In this document: piece after piece, positions 24,739 through 32,977 of the stretch
Numbering within the stretch: the stretch's first letter is position 1
Layout of the letters: each line of letters begins with the position of its first letter
Assembly: GCF_004522105.1 (NCBI RefSeq)
Contig: NZ_SPUJ01000002.1
Coordinates: forward strand, 62,001 to 126,000
From: Nocardioides sp. 1609
Lineage (GTDB): Bacteria; Actinomycetota; Actinomycetes; Propionibacteriales; Nocardioidaceae
Reading direction: 5' to 3'
DNA length: 64,000 bases
The notes under the pieces: generated by a model
What the model was told of the DNA's origin: nothing
The model's input: the letters and a program-made list of their open reading frames with translations, nothing else
The model's database searches: none
Made by a program: the position numbers and the translations under genes

Positions 24739-24814
24739 CGTGGCCGCGTTGCCTCCCGCTGTCCGAGGAACCCGCGAAGTCCACCCGATCGGCCACCCCC
24801 GGCATCCGGCCGGG

Positions 24815-25558
24815 CTACGCCGTGCGCCGGCGCAGGGTCGCGGCCCCGAGCGCCAGGCACGCCGCGCCGAACCCGACGACCACCGCGAGGTCGGCCAGGA
24901 CCGCGCCGGTCGCGGTGGAGCGCGACAGGGTCTGCATGGCGTCGGTGGCGTAGGACAGCGGCAGCACCGAGCTGACCTCCTCCAGCCCCGACGGCAGCAC
25001 CTCGCGCGGCAGGAGGAGCCCGCACAGCAGGATCTGGGGGATCACGAACGCCGGCAGGAACTGCACGGCCTGGAACTCGGTGCGGGCGAAGGCGCTGACG
25101 AAGAGGCCCAGGGCGGTGCCCAGGACGGCGTCGGCCACCGCCACGACCACGAGCAGCCAGACCGGGCCGGCGACGTCCAGCCCGAGCGGGCCGACGCTCA
25201 CCGCGACGGCGAGGGTGGACTGGACCGCCGCGACCACCCCGAAGGCGAGGGCGTAGCCCAGGATCAGGTCGAGCCGCCCGGCCGGCAGGGTCAGGAGGCG
25301 CTCCAGCGTGCCGCTCGACCGCTCGCGCAGCATCGTCACGCTGGTCACGAGGAACATGACGACGAACGGGAAGAGCGCGAGCAGCCCCGGCCCGAGCCGG
25401 TCGAACGACGACCCCGGTGCGTCCTCGAACATCCACCACAGCAGCACGACCAGCAGGCACGGCAGGGCCAGCAGCATGACCAGCGTGCGGCGGTCGCGCC
25501 GCAGCTGGGTGAGCACCCGCAGCGCGACCGCCCCGGCCACCCGGCCCGGGGTCCTCAT
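24815..25558 (-). CDS. ABC-2 type transporter permease
   Basis: 247 residues with six hydrophobic segments. It opens with RVLTQLRRDRRTLVMLLALP, and the ABC-2 core has ERSSGTLERLLTLPAGRLDLILG. The conserved helix near the end is VIPQILLCGLLLPREVLPSGLEEVSSVLPLSY, the typical 'ABC2_membrane' signature. The start ATG overlaps the ATPase stop by 4 nt (ATGA). With the ATPase it forms a homodimeric exporter of the drug/lipid or polysaccharide type. Its 3' end is the outer border of the tandem duplication. Confidence 0.92.
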   Translation of the reverse strand: MRTPGRVAGAVALRVLTQLRRDRRTLVMLLALPCLLVVLLWWMFEDAPGSSFDRLGPGLLALFPFVVMFLVTSVTMLRERSSGTLERLLTLPAGRLDLILGYALAFGVVAAVQSTLAVAVSVGPLGLDVAGPVWLLVVVAVADAVLGTALGLFVSAFARTEFQAVQFLPAFVIPQILLCGLLLPREVLPSGLEEVSSVLPLSYATDAMQTLSRSTATGAVLADLAVVVGFGAACLALGAATLRRRTA

Positions 25559-26265
25559 GCGAGGTCCTCGACCAGGCGGAGGAAGGCCGTCTCGACGTCG
25601 CCGGCACCGGTGCGCCGCTTGACGCCGTCCGGGGTGTCGTCGGTGAGGACCGCGCCGTCGCGCATCAGCAGCAACCGGTCGCAGCGTTCGGCCTCGTCCA
25701 TCACGTGGCTCGAGACCAGCACCGTGGCGCCACCGTCGGCGATGCGGTGGAACACCGCCCAGAGGTCGCGCCGGAGCACGGGGTCGAGGCCGACGGTCGG
25801 CTCGTCGAGGACGAGCAGGTCCGGCTCCCCGAGCATCGCGACGGCGAGGCTGGCCCGCGACCGCTGACCGCCGGAGAGCCGGCCGACGACCTGGTCGCGG
25901 TGCTCGCCGAGGTCGACGGACTCGACGGCCCGCTCGACGTCGTGCCGCGTCACCCCGAGCACCCGGGCGAAGAAGCGGAGGTTCTCGGCGACGGTGAGGT
26001 CGTCGTACACGCTCGCGGCCTGGGTGACGTAGCCGACCCGTCGTCGCAGGGCCGCGGCGCCCGCGTCCTGCCCGAGGACCCGCACGGCCCCCCCGGCGAC
26101 CCGCTGGACGCCGACCACCGAGCGCAGCAGCGTCGACTTCCCGCAGCCGGACGGCCCGAGCAGCCCGGTCACACCCGGGGCGACGTCCAGGTCGAGGCCG
26201 TCGAGCACGCGGTGCCGGCCGCGGACCACGACGAGGCCGCGCACCTCCACGGTGTTATTCATCAT
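25555..26265 (-). CDS. ABC transporter ATP-binding protein
   Basis: 236 residues. Walker A is GLLGPSGCGKSTLLRSV, Q-loop YVTQAASVYDDLTV, signature RLSGGQRSRASLAVAML, Walker B DLLVLDEPTVGLDP, and H-loop VLVSSHVMDEAERCDR. The last two place it with DrrA/CcmA-like exporters. ATG 26265 and 26262 are both possible. The start codons sit inside a 22-bp perfect palindrome that is probably the operator for the TetR encoded just upstream. Confidence 0.94.
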   Translation of the reverse strand: MMNNTVEVRGLVVVRGRHRVLDGLDLDVAPGVTGLLGPSGCGKSTLLRSVVGVQRVAGGAVRVLGQDAGAAALRRRVGYVTQAASVYDDLTVAENLRFFARVLGVTRHDVERAVESVDLGEHRDQVVGRLSGGQRSRASLAVAMLGEPDLLVLDEPTVGLDPVLRRDLWAVFHRIADGGATVLVSSHVMDEAERCDRLLLMRDGAVLTDDTPDGVKRRTGAGDVETAFLRLVEDLA

Positions 26266-26276
26266 GTGATGAATAA
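26255..26276. promoter_or_regulatory. 22-bp palindrome overlapping the ABC ATPase start codon
   Basis: Perfect arms TTATTCATCA and TGATGAATAA around TG. It is strikingly AT-rich for this genome. It lies between the tetR stop (26293) and the ATPase gene and covers its ATG codons. This is the expected shape of a TetR operator and would block both transcription and, in RNA, expose a hairpin at the start codon. Confidence 0.8.
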
Positions 26277-26292
26277 TGCTCCTGCGGCGGCG

Positions 26293-26874
26293 CTAGGGCA
26301 AGGGGCCGGTCAGGTAGTGCTGCAACGTCGGGGCGTACGTCGCCGCGAGCCGGTCGCCCGGCATCGATGCGACGGGCTCGACCTCCAGCACGTAGCGCGC
26401 CAGGACCAGCCCGAGCAGCTGCGAGGCGACCAGGGCCATCCGCCGCTCGGGGTCGTCGACGCCGAGGCCGGCACCGACCGGGGTCAGGACCAGGCGGAGG
26501 AACCCGTCGCGCACCAGCCGGGCGCCGTCGGGATCGACCACCCCGCGCACCAGGGCGAGCAGCGGCGCGCGGAGCTCGGGGTCGTCCCAGACCGACACGA
26601 AGAGCGTCATGAGCCGGGTCCCGGCACCGTCGGGGCCGCCCTCGATCACCGGGAGCACCGCCTCCCGCGGGTCGATCCGCACCTCGAGCGCGGCCAGGAA
26701 CAGGTCGTCCTTGGTGCCGAAGTAGTGGTGCACGAGCGCGGGGTCGACCCCTGCGTCGGCGGCCACCCGGCGGACCGAGGTGCCGGCGAACCCCTGCTGC
26801 GCGAAGCGCTCGCGGGCCGCGCCGAGGATGGCGGCACGGGTGTCCGGCGAGCCGGGACGACGACCACGGGGCAT
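26293..26874 (-). CDS. TetR family regulator of the ABC exporter
   Basis: 193 residues from ATG 26874. The HTH is DTRAAILGAARERFAQQGFA, TSVRRVAADAGVDPALVHHYFGTKDDLF. A TetR_C-like ligand domain follows (LLALVRGVVDPDGARLVRDG). Longer in-frame upstream sequence belongs to the opposite-frame shadow of the isomerase gene. It is transcribed ahead of the ABC ATPase and permease, with the palindromic operator between them. Confidence 0.93.
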   Translation of the reverse strand: MPRGRRPGSPDTRAAILGAARERFAQQGFAGTSVRRVAADAGVDPALVHHYFGTKDDLFLAALEVRIDPREAVLPVIEGGPDGAGTRLMTLFVSVWDDPELRAPLLALVRGVVDPDGARLVRDGFLRLVLTPVGAGLGVDDPERRMALVASQLLGLVLARYVLEVEPVASMPGDRLAATYAPTLQHYLTGPLP

Positions 26875-26881
26875 GCCGGTG

Positions 26882-26887
26882 AGGCTA
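26882..26887 (-). promoter_or_regulatory. -10 hexamer TAGCCT, leaderless tetR start
   Basis: Seven nt separate the hexamer from ATG 26874; it overlaps the stop codon region of the isomerase gene. Confidence 0.5.
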
Positions 26888-27685
26888 CGGGCCGGCGTCC
26901 GGCGTCGGGACGACGAAGTGCTCGCGGGCGAACTCCAACGACTCCCGCAGGTCGGCCTCGCGCTCCTCGCGGGTGCCGCAGCGGCGGGTGTTGATCTCGA
27001 CGACCACGTCGCCCTCGAACCCGGCGGAGGCGACGTGGCGCAGGAAGCGGGCCGCGCCCATCGTGCCGCGACCCGGCACGAGGTGCTCGTCCTTGGCCGA
27101 GCCGCTGCCGTCGGTGAGGTGCACGTGCCGCAGGCGGTCGCCGAGGCGCCCCGCCATCTCGACGACGTCCGAACCTGCGATCGCCGCGTGCGACAGGTCG
27201 ATCGTGGTGTTCGCGTAGGGCTCCTCGGAAGGGTCCCAGCCGGGCAGGTACATCTCGGCGCCGCGCTTGCGCGTGGCCCGCCAGGGATACATGTTCTCGA
27301 CGGCGAAGCGGATGCCGGTGGAGTTCTCGAGGGCGGCGATGCCGTCGACGAAGTCGCGGGCGTACTCCTTCTGCCACCGGAACGGCGGGTGCACGACCAC
27401 CACCTCGGCCCCGACCGCGGCCGCCATCTCCGCCGAGCGCTGCAGCTTGCCCCACGGCTCGGTGCCCCAGACCCGCTGGGTGAACAGCAGGCACGGCGCG
27501 TGCACGGCACAGACCGGGATCCCGTGGTGGTCGGCGAGCTGCAGGACCGCCGAGGTCTGCTGGCTGAGCGCGTCGATGCCCACCATCACCTCGACCGCGT
27601 CGTACCCGATCGAGGCGGCGTAGGTGAAGGCGTGCGCGGTCGACTCGGGGTAGACCGAGGACGACGACAGGCCGATGCGGGTCAC
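26885..27685 (-). CDS. Sugar phosphate isomerase/epimerase family protein (AP endonuclease 2-like TIM barrel; Rv0498-like)
   Basis: 266 residues from GTG 27685. It begins VTRIGLSSSSVYPESTAHAF. Metal-binding residues of the AP_endonuc_2 fold are visible: EVMVGIDALSQQT, HPPFRWQKEYARDFVDG, AVENMYP, TIDLSHAAIAGSD, HVHLTDGSGSAKDEHLVPG and VVVEINTRRCGTREER. These supply His, Glu and Asp ligands for two or three divalent metals. The substrate may be a sugar or inositol derivative. Its start is 4 nt after the ppx stop codon, as in mycobacteria (Rv0496-Rv0498 neighbourhood), suggesting one operon. Confidence 0.85.
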   Translation of the reverse strand: MTRIGLSSSSVYPESTAHAFTYAASIGYDAVEVMVGIDALSQQTSAVLQLADHHGIPVCAVHAPCLLFTQRVWGTEPWGKLQRSAEMAAAVGAEVVVVHPPFRWQKEYARDFVDGIAALENSTGIRFAVENMYPWRATRKRGAEMYLPGWDPSEEPYANTTIDLSHAAIAGSDVVEMAGRLGDRLRHVHLTDGSGSAKDEHLVPGRGTMGAARFLRHVASAGFEGDVVVEINTRRCGTREEREADLRESLEFAREHFVVPTPDAGP

Positions 27686-27689
27686 GGGC

Positions 27690-28619
27690 TCAGACGACGC
27701 TGAAGCGGTCGATGCGCTCCAGGATGACGCCCTCGCGCAGCGCCCACGGGCAGACCTCGAGCTCGGCGAGGTCGAAGATGTCCATGCACGCCTCGGCGAC
27801 GAGCGCACCGGCGACGATCTGGTGGGTGCGGCTCGGCGAGACGCCGGGCAGGTCGGCGAGCTCCTGGGGTGTCATCGCCACGAGCTTGGGGATCCAGGTG
27901 CGCAGGGCGGCGAGAGGCAGGGTCCGCGGCACCAGGCTGCCCTCCGCCGACGGGGCGGCGCCGCAGATGCGGCCCAGGGAACGGAACGTCTTGGACGTCG
28001 CCGCCGCCTTGTGCGGACGACCGGTGCGCAGCAGGTTCCCGGCGTCGCGGGCGATCTCTGCCCGGATCGTCTTGCGGATCGCCTTGAGGGCCTCCTCGTC
28101 GGGCCGCTCGGCGAAGTGGGTGCGGGCCAGCCGGGCCGCGCCGAGCGGGAGCGACCAGGCGACGTCCGGGCGCTCGTCGCCGCCGGAGGCGATCTCGAGG
28201 GACCCGCCGCCGATGTCGAAGACCGCGAGCCGCCCGGCCGACCACCCGAACCACCGGCGCACGGCGAGGAAGGTCAGCCGCGCCTCGTCCTCACCGGAGA
28301 GCACCTGGATGTCGACGCCGGTCTGGTCGCGCACGTGGGCCAGGACGTCGTCGCTGTTGACGCTGTCGCGCACCGCGGAGGTCGCGAAGGACACCATGTC
28401 CTCGCAGCCCTTGTCGTCGGCCACCCCGATGGACTCGGCCGTGAACGTCGTGAGCAGGTCGATCCCGGTCCGGGTCACCGCGCCGTCGCCGTCGAGGTGC
28501 TCGGCGAGCCGCAGCGGCTGCTTGTAGGAGTACGCCGGCAGCGGGGCCGCCCCACCGTGGGCGTCGACCACCAGGAGGTGGCCGGTGTTGGAGCCGATGT
28601 CGAGGACGCCCAGACGCAT
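27690..28619 (-). CDS. Ppx/GppA family exopolyphosphatase
   Basis: 309 residues from ATG 28619. ASKHA-fold motifs: phosphate 1 [17 protein letters not shown], phosphate 2 [16 protein letters not shown], and the polyphosphate-loop [16 protein letters not shown]. It lacks the C-terminal HD and extra domains, so it is of the short Ppx1 type found in mycobacteria (Rv0496). The enzyme trims inorganic polyphosphate from chain ends, or acts on pppGpp. It leads the operon with the isomerase gene. Confidence 0.92.
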   Translation of the reverse strand: MRLGVLDIGSNTGHLLVVDAHGGAAPLPAYSYKQPLRLAEHLDGDGAVTRTGIDLLTTFTAESIGVADDKGCEDMVSFATSAVRDSVNSDDVLAHVRDQTGVDIQVLSGEDEARLTFLAVRRWFGWSAGRLAVFDIGGGSLEIASGGDERPDVAWSLPLGAARLARTHFAERPDEEALKAIRKTIRAEIARDAGNLLRTGRPHKAAATSKTFRSLGRICGAAPSAEGSLVPRTLPLAALRTWIPKLVAMTPQELADLPGVSPSRTHQIVAGALVAEACMDIFDLAELEVCPWALREGVILERIDRFSVV

Positions 28620-28626
28620 GCCGCCA

Positions 28627-28632
28627 ACGCTA
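28627..28632 (-). promoter_or_regulatory. -10 hexamer TAGCGT, leaderless ppx start
   Basis: Seven nt separate the hexamer from ATG 28619. Confidence 0.5.
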
Positions 28633-28764
28633 CTCCCGGAGGCCCCGGTCCCCGGGTCGGTGTCGGGTCCCGGGCGGGCGGCGCCCGCGACCGGTTGACG
28701 ACGACCGACCAAAGTCGGGCCCGGTCGAGACTCCTGCACGATCCCGTGGACCCGGCGCCCGCCG

Positions 28765-28770
28765 TAGCGT
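28765..28770 (+). promoter_or_regulatory. -10 hexamer TAGCGT, leaderless start at 28778
   Basis: Seven nt separate the hexamer from GTG 28778. Confidence 0.5.
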
Positions 28771-28777
28771 CGATGAC

Positions 28778-29530
28778 GTGGCCGTGCAGCGGTGGGACCT
28801 CGTGACGCCCGAGGCGCGGCACCGCGTCGAGGCCGACACCGGCGGGTGGCGCAAGCACCTGTGCTGGTGGGTCGACGACGAGCTCGTCGCCGACGTGCGC
28901 ACGGCCGACGACAAGGTCGAGCTGAAGCCCGACGACGCCGACCGGGCCGACACCCTCGGCCTGGTCACCCTCAGGTTCACCTCGCTCGGTCGGCCGCGCC
29001 GGGCGACCTGGCACCCGCCGGGCCGGGCCGGCGAGGCGGCGCTCGGGCTGGGCGGCACCGACCTCGAGCCCGAGCCGGGCTCCCCCGCGGCGACGTACGA
29101 GGAGCGGGTCCGGCTGCACCCGAACCGCTACGCCGCGCAGCGCACGCTCGTCGCGGTGGCCGGGATCGTGCTGCCGATCCTGCTCACGCTGCTCGCCGTC
29201 CGGTTCGCCGTGCGGATCCCGTGGCCCGACCTGCCCTCGGTCCCCTGGCCGGACCTGCCCTCGCTCCCCTGGCCCGACCTGCCCTCGGTCCCCTGGCCCG
29301 ACTGGTCGCTCCCCGGCTGGCTCGGGTGGCTGCTCGACAAGGCGAAGTACGTCTGGCCGGTCGTGCTGGCCTACGTGCTGGCCCGGGGTGAGATCCGGCG
29401 CCGGAGGGTGCAGGACGAGAAGCGCGGCCTGGCCGCCCGGCCCGACGGGCCCGAGGACGGCGCGGGCCGCGAGGGCGGGCGCCGCGACGAGGAGGGGCGC
29501 GACGAGGACGAGCCGCGGGACCGGCCGTAG
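28778..29530 (+). CDS. Hypothetical membrane protein with PWPDLPS tandem repeats
   Basis: 250 residues. An N-terminal soluble domain ([40 protein letters not shown]) precedes a first TM ([20 protein letters not shown], about 128-147). Then comes an unusual repeat, three to four copies of PWPDLPS(V/L), at about 151-178. A second TM follows ([12 protein letters not shown]) and a charged tail rich in Arg, Asp and Glu. The repeat would lie between the two membrane segments, probably outside the cell. No family is recognised. GTG start supported by the TAGCGT box. Confidence 0.75.
   Translation: MAVQRWDLVTPEARHRVEADTGGWRKHLCWWVDDELVADVRTADDKVELKPDDADRADTLGLVTLRFTSLGRPRRATWHPPGRAGEAALGLGGTDLEPEPGSPAATYEERVRLHPNRYAAQRTLVAVAGIVLPILLTLLAVRFAVRIPWPDLPSVPWPDLPSLPWPDLPSVPWPDWSLPGWLGWLLDKAKYVWPVVLAYVLARGEIRRRRVQDEKRGLAARPDGPEDGAGREGGRRDEEGRDEDEPRDRP
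29218..29302 (+). repeat. 24-bp direct repeats encoding PWPDLPSV
   Basis: CCSTGGCCSGACCTGCCCTCG-type units with period 24 begin near 29218, 29242, 29266 and 29290, differing at a few wobble positions. The last is degenerate (PWPDWSLP). Confidence 0.85.
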
Positions 29531-29533
29531 GCT
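29528..29533 (+). promoter_or_regulatory. -10 hexamer TAGGCT, leaderless start at 29541
   Basis: The hexamer overlaps the stop codon of the previous gene and ends 7 nt before ATG 29541. Confidence 0.5.
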
Positions 29534-29540
29534 CGGCCGC

Positions 29541-30326
29541 ATGCCCGAGGTCGACCTGGTCTTTCCGCGCGCCTACGTGGAGTTCGCCAACCCGGCCGAC
29601 GACACCGAGGTGATGCGCTGCGACCTGACCTGGCTGACCAGCAGCTACACGTGCATCTTCGGCCAGGGCTGCCAGGGCATCTACGCCGACGCCCCCGACA
29701 CCGGGTGCTGCACCCTCGGCGCACACTTCGCCGACGCCGACGACGAGAAGCGGGTCGCGGCCTTCGTGGGGCAGCTCGACGAGACGCAGTGGCAGTTCCA
29801 CCCCGGCCGGCCGGTGCGGAAGAAGGACTGGGTCGAGACCGACGCCGAGGGCGACCGCAAGACGCTCGTCGTCGTCGTCGACGGTCAGCAGGCCTGCGTG
29901 TTCCACAACCGCGCGGACTTCGCGCCCGCCGGCGGCGCCCCGGGCTCCGGCGGCGCGGGCTGCGCGCTGCACGGCCTGGCGCTGCAGCAGGGACGCAACC
30001 CCCTCGAGACCAAGCCGGACGTCTGCTGGCAGCTGCCGATCCGGCGCACCTTCCGCGAGGTCGAGCGCACCGACCAGACGTCGTACACGGAGGTCTCGAT
30101 CGGCGAGTACGACCGTCGCGGCTGGGGTCCCGGGGGCCACGACCTCGACTGGTACTGCTCGGGCAACACCGAGGCCCACGTCGCCCCCGAGCCCGTCTAC
30201 CTCACCCACGAGCCCGAGCTCACCGAGCTGATGGGCGCGGCGGCGTACGCCGAGCTGGTCCGGCACTGCGAGGCCCACCTCCGCTCCCGCTCCGCGCTCG
30301 CCCTGCACCCGGCCGATCCCCGCTGA
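29541..30326 (+). CDS. Cys-rich protein, possible zinc/iron-chelating (YkgJ/DUF3109-like)
   Basis: 261 residues with nine or more Cys, rare in this GC-rich proteome. The N-terminal cluster is [20 protein letters not shown] followed by [15 protein letters not shown] second group is [24 protein letters not shown] and DVCWQLP, and a late DWYCSGN. The spacing C-x10-C-x5-C-x10-CC resembles metal-binding YkgJ-type or DUF3109 proteins. It has no signal peptide or membrane segment. It is flanked by an unknown membrane protein and a VOC protein, with no functional clue. The leaderless-type start is clear. Confidence 0.72.
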   Translation: MPEVDLVFPRAYVEFANPADDTEVMRCDLTWLTSSYTCIFGQGCQGIYADAPDTGCCTLGAHFADADDEKRVAAFVGQLDETQWQFHPGRPVRKKDWVETDAEGDRKTLVVVVDGQQACVFHNRADFAPAGGAPGSGGAGCALHGLALQQGRNPLETKPDVCWQLPIRRTFREVERTDQTSYTEVSIGEYDRRGWGPGGHDLDWYCSGNTEAHVAPEPVYLTHEPELTELMGAAAYAELVRHCEAHLRSRSALALHPADPR

Positions 30327-30433
30327 ACCGCCGACGCACCCACCGGCCCGGCGAACTCGGTTCGACGGACCGACGGCGCGGCGAGCACGGCGCGACGCCC
30401 GTGCCACCGCGCGGCGGGCGCCCCGGTGCCGTA

Positions 30434-30447
30434 TCTCGATGTCAAGA
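30434..30447. promoter_or_regulatory. Near-palindrome TCTCGATGTCAAGA upstream of the VOC gene
   Basis: Arms TCTCGA and TCAAGA around TG, with one mismatch, 53 bp before ATG 30500. It is in an AT-richer patch of the intergenic region and looks like a dimeric-regulator operator. The regulator is unknown. Confidence 0.5.
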
Positions 30448-30499
30448 CACCCCGACCCCGGCGTCCGGTTGGCGCGAGGGTTTGCCCACACTGGTGGAC

Positions 30500-31138
30500 A
30501 TGCGCCTCGACCATCTCTCGTTCGCCGCCGGTCCCGATGGCCTCGCTGCCACCGCCGCAAACCTGGGTGGCCTCCTCGGGCGAGAGTTCGACGACGGCGG
30601 GATCCACCCACGCTTCGGCACCCGCAACATGATCCTGCCGATGGCTGGCAACACCTACCTCGAGGTGGTCGAGGCACTCGACCACCCGGCCTCCGACAAG
30701 GCCCCGTTCGGCCAGGCCGTCAAGGCCCGGTCCAACGCCGGCGGCGGCTGGCTCGGCTGGGTCGTCTCGGTCGACGACATCGCGGTGGTCGAGGAGCGGC
30801 TCGGCCGCGCCGCGGTGGCCGGCAACCGGCACCGCCCCGACGGCACCGAGCTGCTGTGGAAGCAGATCGGCGTCCACGGCCTGCTCTCCGACCCGCAGCT
30901 GCCGTTCTTCGTGCAGTGGGACAGCCCGGCCGCGCTGCACCCGTCGGCCGGCGCCGACGCCGGCTGGTCGCTGGCCTGTCTCGAGATCGCCGGTGACCCC
31001 CAGCGCGTCAGTGAGTGGCTCGGCGAGACCGTCGAGGCTCCGCTCGAGGACGTCAAGGTCGAGTGGGTCGCCCCGCACGGCACGCCCGGCATCCTCGCGG
31101 TGCAGGTGCAGACGCCGTCCGGCCTGGTCCGCATCTGA
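30500..31138 (+). CDS. VOC/glyoxalase-like domain protein
   Basis: 212 residues, starting MRLDHLSFAAGPDGLAATAANL, the beta-alpha-beta opening of the vicinal oxygen chelate fold. The second strand set is HPRFGTRNMILPMAGNTYLEVVEALDHP, with His, Asn and Glu that could bind metal. The C-terminal part (VQWDSPAALHPS, LACLEIAGDPQRVSEWLG) repeats the fold, as in Glyoxalase_3-type proteins. Substrate unknown. A CACACT hexamer 7 nt before the ATG is a weak -10 candidate. Confidence 0.82.
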   Translation: MRLDHLSFAAGPDGLAATAANLGGLLGREFDDGGIHPRFGTRNMILPMAGNTYLEVVEALDHPASDKAPFGQAVKARSNAGGGWLGWVVSVDDIAVVEERLGRAAVAGNRHRPDGTELLWKQIGVHGLLSDPQLPFFVQWDSPAALHPSAGADAGWSLACLEIAGDPQRVSEWLGETVEAPLEDVKVEWVAPHGTPGILAVQVQTPSGLVRI

Positions 31139-31176
31139 CGGGGTCGCCCGGGCGGGCCCGCCCGCTCCCGGGCGCC

Positions 31177-31854
31177 GTGCCCAGCCCCAACATCTGGAAG
31201 CACACGGCGACCTACGAGACCGAGAACCGCGCCGTCGACCCCGACGGCGTCCTCTGGTCGACCCTGCGGTCGCTCGCGCCCTGGACCGGCCGCACCGTGC
31301 TCGACCTCGGCTGCGGGACCGGCTTCCACCTGCCGGCGTTCGCCGCGGACGCCGGCCGCGTCGTCGGCGTCGAGCCGCACCCCGACCTGCTCGCGCTGGC
31401 GCGACGACGCACGGCGCGGCTCGACCACGTGACCCTGCTGGCCGGCACCGCACAGGCGGTGCCGCTGCCGCCGTCCTCGGTCGACGTCGTCCACGCGCGC
31501 TGGGCCTACTTCTTCGGACCCGGCTGCGAGCCCGGCCTCGCCGAGCTCGAGCGCGTCGTCCGCCCGGGAGGTGCGGCGGTGGTCGTCGACAACGACGGCT
31601 CCCGATCGACGTTCGGGGCCTGGTTCCGCCGCGGCTACCCGCACCTGCCCCCGCCCGCGGAGGTCGAGCGGTTCTGGTCGACCCGCGGCTGGACCCGCAC
31701 CCCGGTCGACATGGGCTGGCGCTTCACCTCGCGCGCCGACCTGGAGGCCGTCGTGCGGATCGAGCTGCCCCCGGCCGCCGCCGAGGAGGCGCTGCGCCAC
31801 CACGACGGCCTCGAGGTCGACTACGCCGTCAACGTGTGGTCCAGGTCGTTCTGA
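31177..31854 (+). CDS. Class I SAM-dependent methyltransferase
   Basis: 225 residues from GTG 31177. Motif I is VLDLGCGTGFHLPAFA, motif II VVGVEPHPDLLALARRR, and motif III/IV VPLPPSSVDVVHARWAYFFG with RVVRPGGAAVVVDND. This is a Methyltransf_11-type fold with a C-terminal extension including WFRRGYPHLPPPAEVERFW. It follows the VOC gene by 38 bp and may share its transcript. Acceptor unknown. Confidence 0.87.
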   Translation: MPSPNIWKHTATYETENRAVDPDGVLWSTLRSLAPWTGRTVLDLGCGTGFHLPAFAADAGRVVGVEPHPDLLALARRRTARLDHVTLLAGTAQAVPLPPSSVDVVHARWAYFFGPGCEPGLAELERVVRPGGAAVVVDNDGSRSTFGAWFRRGYPHLPPPAEVERFWSTRGWTRTPVDMGWRFTSRADLEAVVRIELPPAAAEEALRHHDGLEVDYAVNVWSRSF

Positions 31855-31899
31855 CCCTTCGGCGCGCCGCGACCCGCACCGCGCGACCGCGCGGCGTGG

Positions 31900-32943
31900 T
31901 CAGCCGGTGGACGGGCGGACCGTCAGGGACGGCGTCAGCAGCAGCCCCTCGCCGACGTACGACGGGGTGGCCAGCAGGTCCTCGAGCGAGCGGACGACGG
32001 CGACCGCGACCTCCTCGAGCGGCTGGCGCACGGAGGTGAGGCCGGGGTGCACGACCTGGGCGACCTGGGAGTCGTCGAACCCGGCGACGGCGATGTCGCG
32101 GCCCGGCTGCAGGCCGCGCTCGGCGAGGGTGTGCAGGACGCCCATCGCGAGGGTGTCGGAGGCGCAGACGAAGGCCGAGGGGCGGGCCTCGTCGAGGAGC
32201 ACGGCGCTGGCCTCGCGGCCGCTGCTGACGGTGTCCTCGACCCGCGAGGCCATCCCGGTGGTCGACAGCCCACGCTCGCGCAGGGCCCGGCTCCAGCCGG
32301 AGCGACGGTCCTCGCCGATGAAGGAGTCCTTGCGCCAGCCGATCCAGGCGACGCGCGTGTGGCCCTTGTCGAGCAGGTGGCGGGTGGCCATCTCGGTGCC
32401 GGCGGCACCGTCGACGTCGACCCACGGGTGGCGCGCGTCGGGATCGTCCCAGGGGCGACCGAAGGCGACGAAGGGCGCGCGGCGCTCGCGCAGCCAGGTC
32501 GCCTGCGGGTTGCCGAGGTAGGTGTCGGTGACGACGAAGGCGTCGACGGCGGTCGAGCGCAGCAGGTCCTCGTAGCCGTCGATCGCGGCCGGGCCCTCGC
32601 CCGAGAACAGCAGCACGTGGTAGCCGGCCTCGCGCGAGGTCCACACCAGGGAGTGCACGAACCGGTCGCCGACGGCGGTGGCGTTGCCCTCCAGGACCGG
32701 GCTGAGCCGCAGCCCGACCAGGTGCGAGGCGCGGGTGCGCAGGTTGCGGGCGGCCCGGTTGGGCACGTAGCCGAGCTCGGCGATCGCCTCCTGCACCCGC
32801 ACCAGCGTGTCGGGTCGCAGCAGGTCGGGGTTGTTGACGGCGTTCGAGACGGTCTGGCGCGACACCCCGGCGCTCTCGGCGACGTCGGCGAGGGTGGGTG
32901 CGGCCACGGAGATCCGCGTCGTGGTCCTGCTGCCCCTCATCAT
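31900..32943 (-). CDS. LacI family transcriptional regulator
   Basis: 347 residues. The N-terminal HTH is TLADVAESAGVSRQTVSNAV with hinge YVPNRAARNLRT, followed by a periplasmic-binding-like effector domain (LVGLRLSPVLEGNATAVGDR, VDAFVVTDTY, GHTRVAWIGW, FVCASDTLAMGVLH, VAGFDDSQVAQVVHPGLTSV). It is therefore a sugar- or nucleoside-responsive repressor. Start ATG 32943 or 32940. It stands alone; no sugar transporter is in the window. A promoter with an operator at its +1 region suggests autorepression. Confidence 0.93.
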   Translation of the reverse strand: MMRGSRTTTRISVAAPTLADVAESAGVSRQTVSNAVNNPDLLRPDTLVRVQEAIAELGYVPNRAARNLRTRASHLVGLRLSPVLEGNATAVGDRFVHSLVWTSREAGYHVLLFSGEGPAAIDGYEDLLRSTAVDAFVVTDTYLGNPQATWLRERRAPFVAFGRPWDDPDARHPWVDVDGAAGTEMATRHLLDKGHTRVAWIGWRKDSFIGEDRRSGWSRALRERGLSTTGMASRVEDTVSSGREASAVLLDEARPSAFVCASDTLAMGVLHTLAERGLQPGRDIAVAGFDDSQVAQVVHPGLTSVRQPLEEVAVAVVRSLEDLLATPSYVGEGLLLTPSLTVRPSTG

Positions 32944-32959
32944 CGCTCCCGTCCGAGCT

Positions 32960-32974
32960 CTTGAACGATCCAAG
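32960..32974. promoter_or_regulatory. LacI-type operator CTTGAACGATCCAAG
   Basis: An imperfect 15-bp palindrome centred near G32967, with CTTG/CAAG ends. It lies 17-31 bp before the LacI-type gene and just downstream of the TACACT -10 box (32978-32983, minus strand), so it would cover the transcription start. Confidence 0.6.
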
Positions 32975-32977
32975 CGG

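Larger units (their letters stand above)
23411..24840. repeat. Tandem duplication, copy 2
   Basis: Begins with a 65-75 bp relic of the response regulator 3' end, continues through the second secreted gene, and ends inside the genuine ABC permease 3' end near 24840. The copy is 24 bp longer than copy 1 because the genes differ in length (1263 against 1239 nt). Near-identity covers the 5' about 555 bp of the gene, the last about 65-70 bp of the gene and the flanks. Confidence 0.88.

Noticed and set aside
22001..24840. Duplicated block as a pure assembly artefact
   Set aside because: The two genes differ greatly in the centre and the copies have single-base differences in flanks, so it is not a duplicated read stack. 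Long reads would still be useful.
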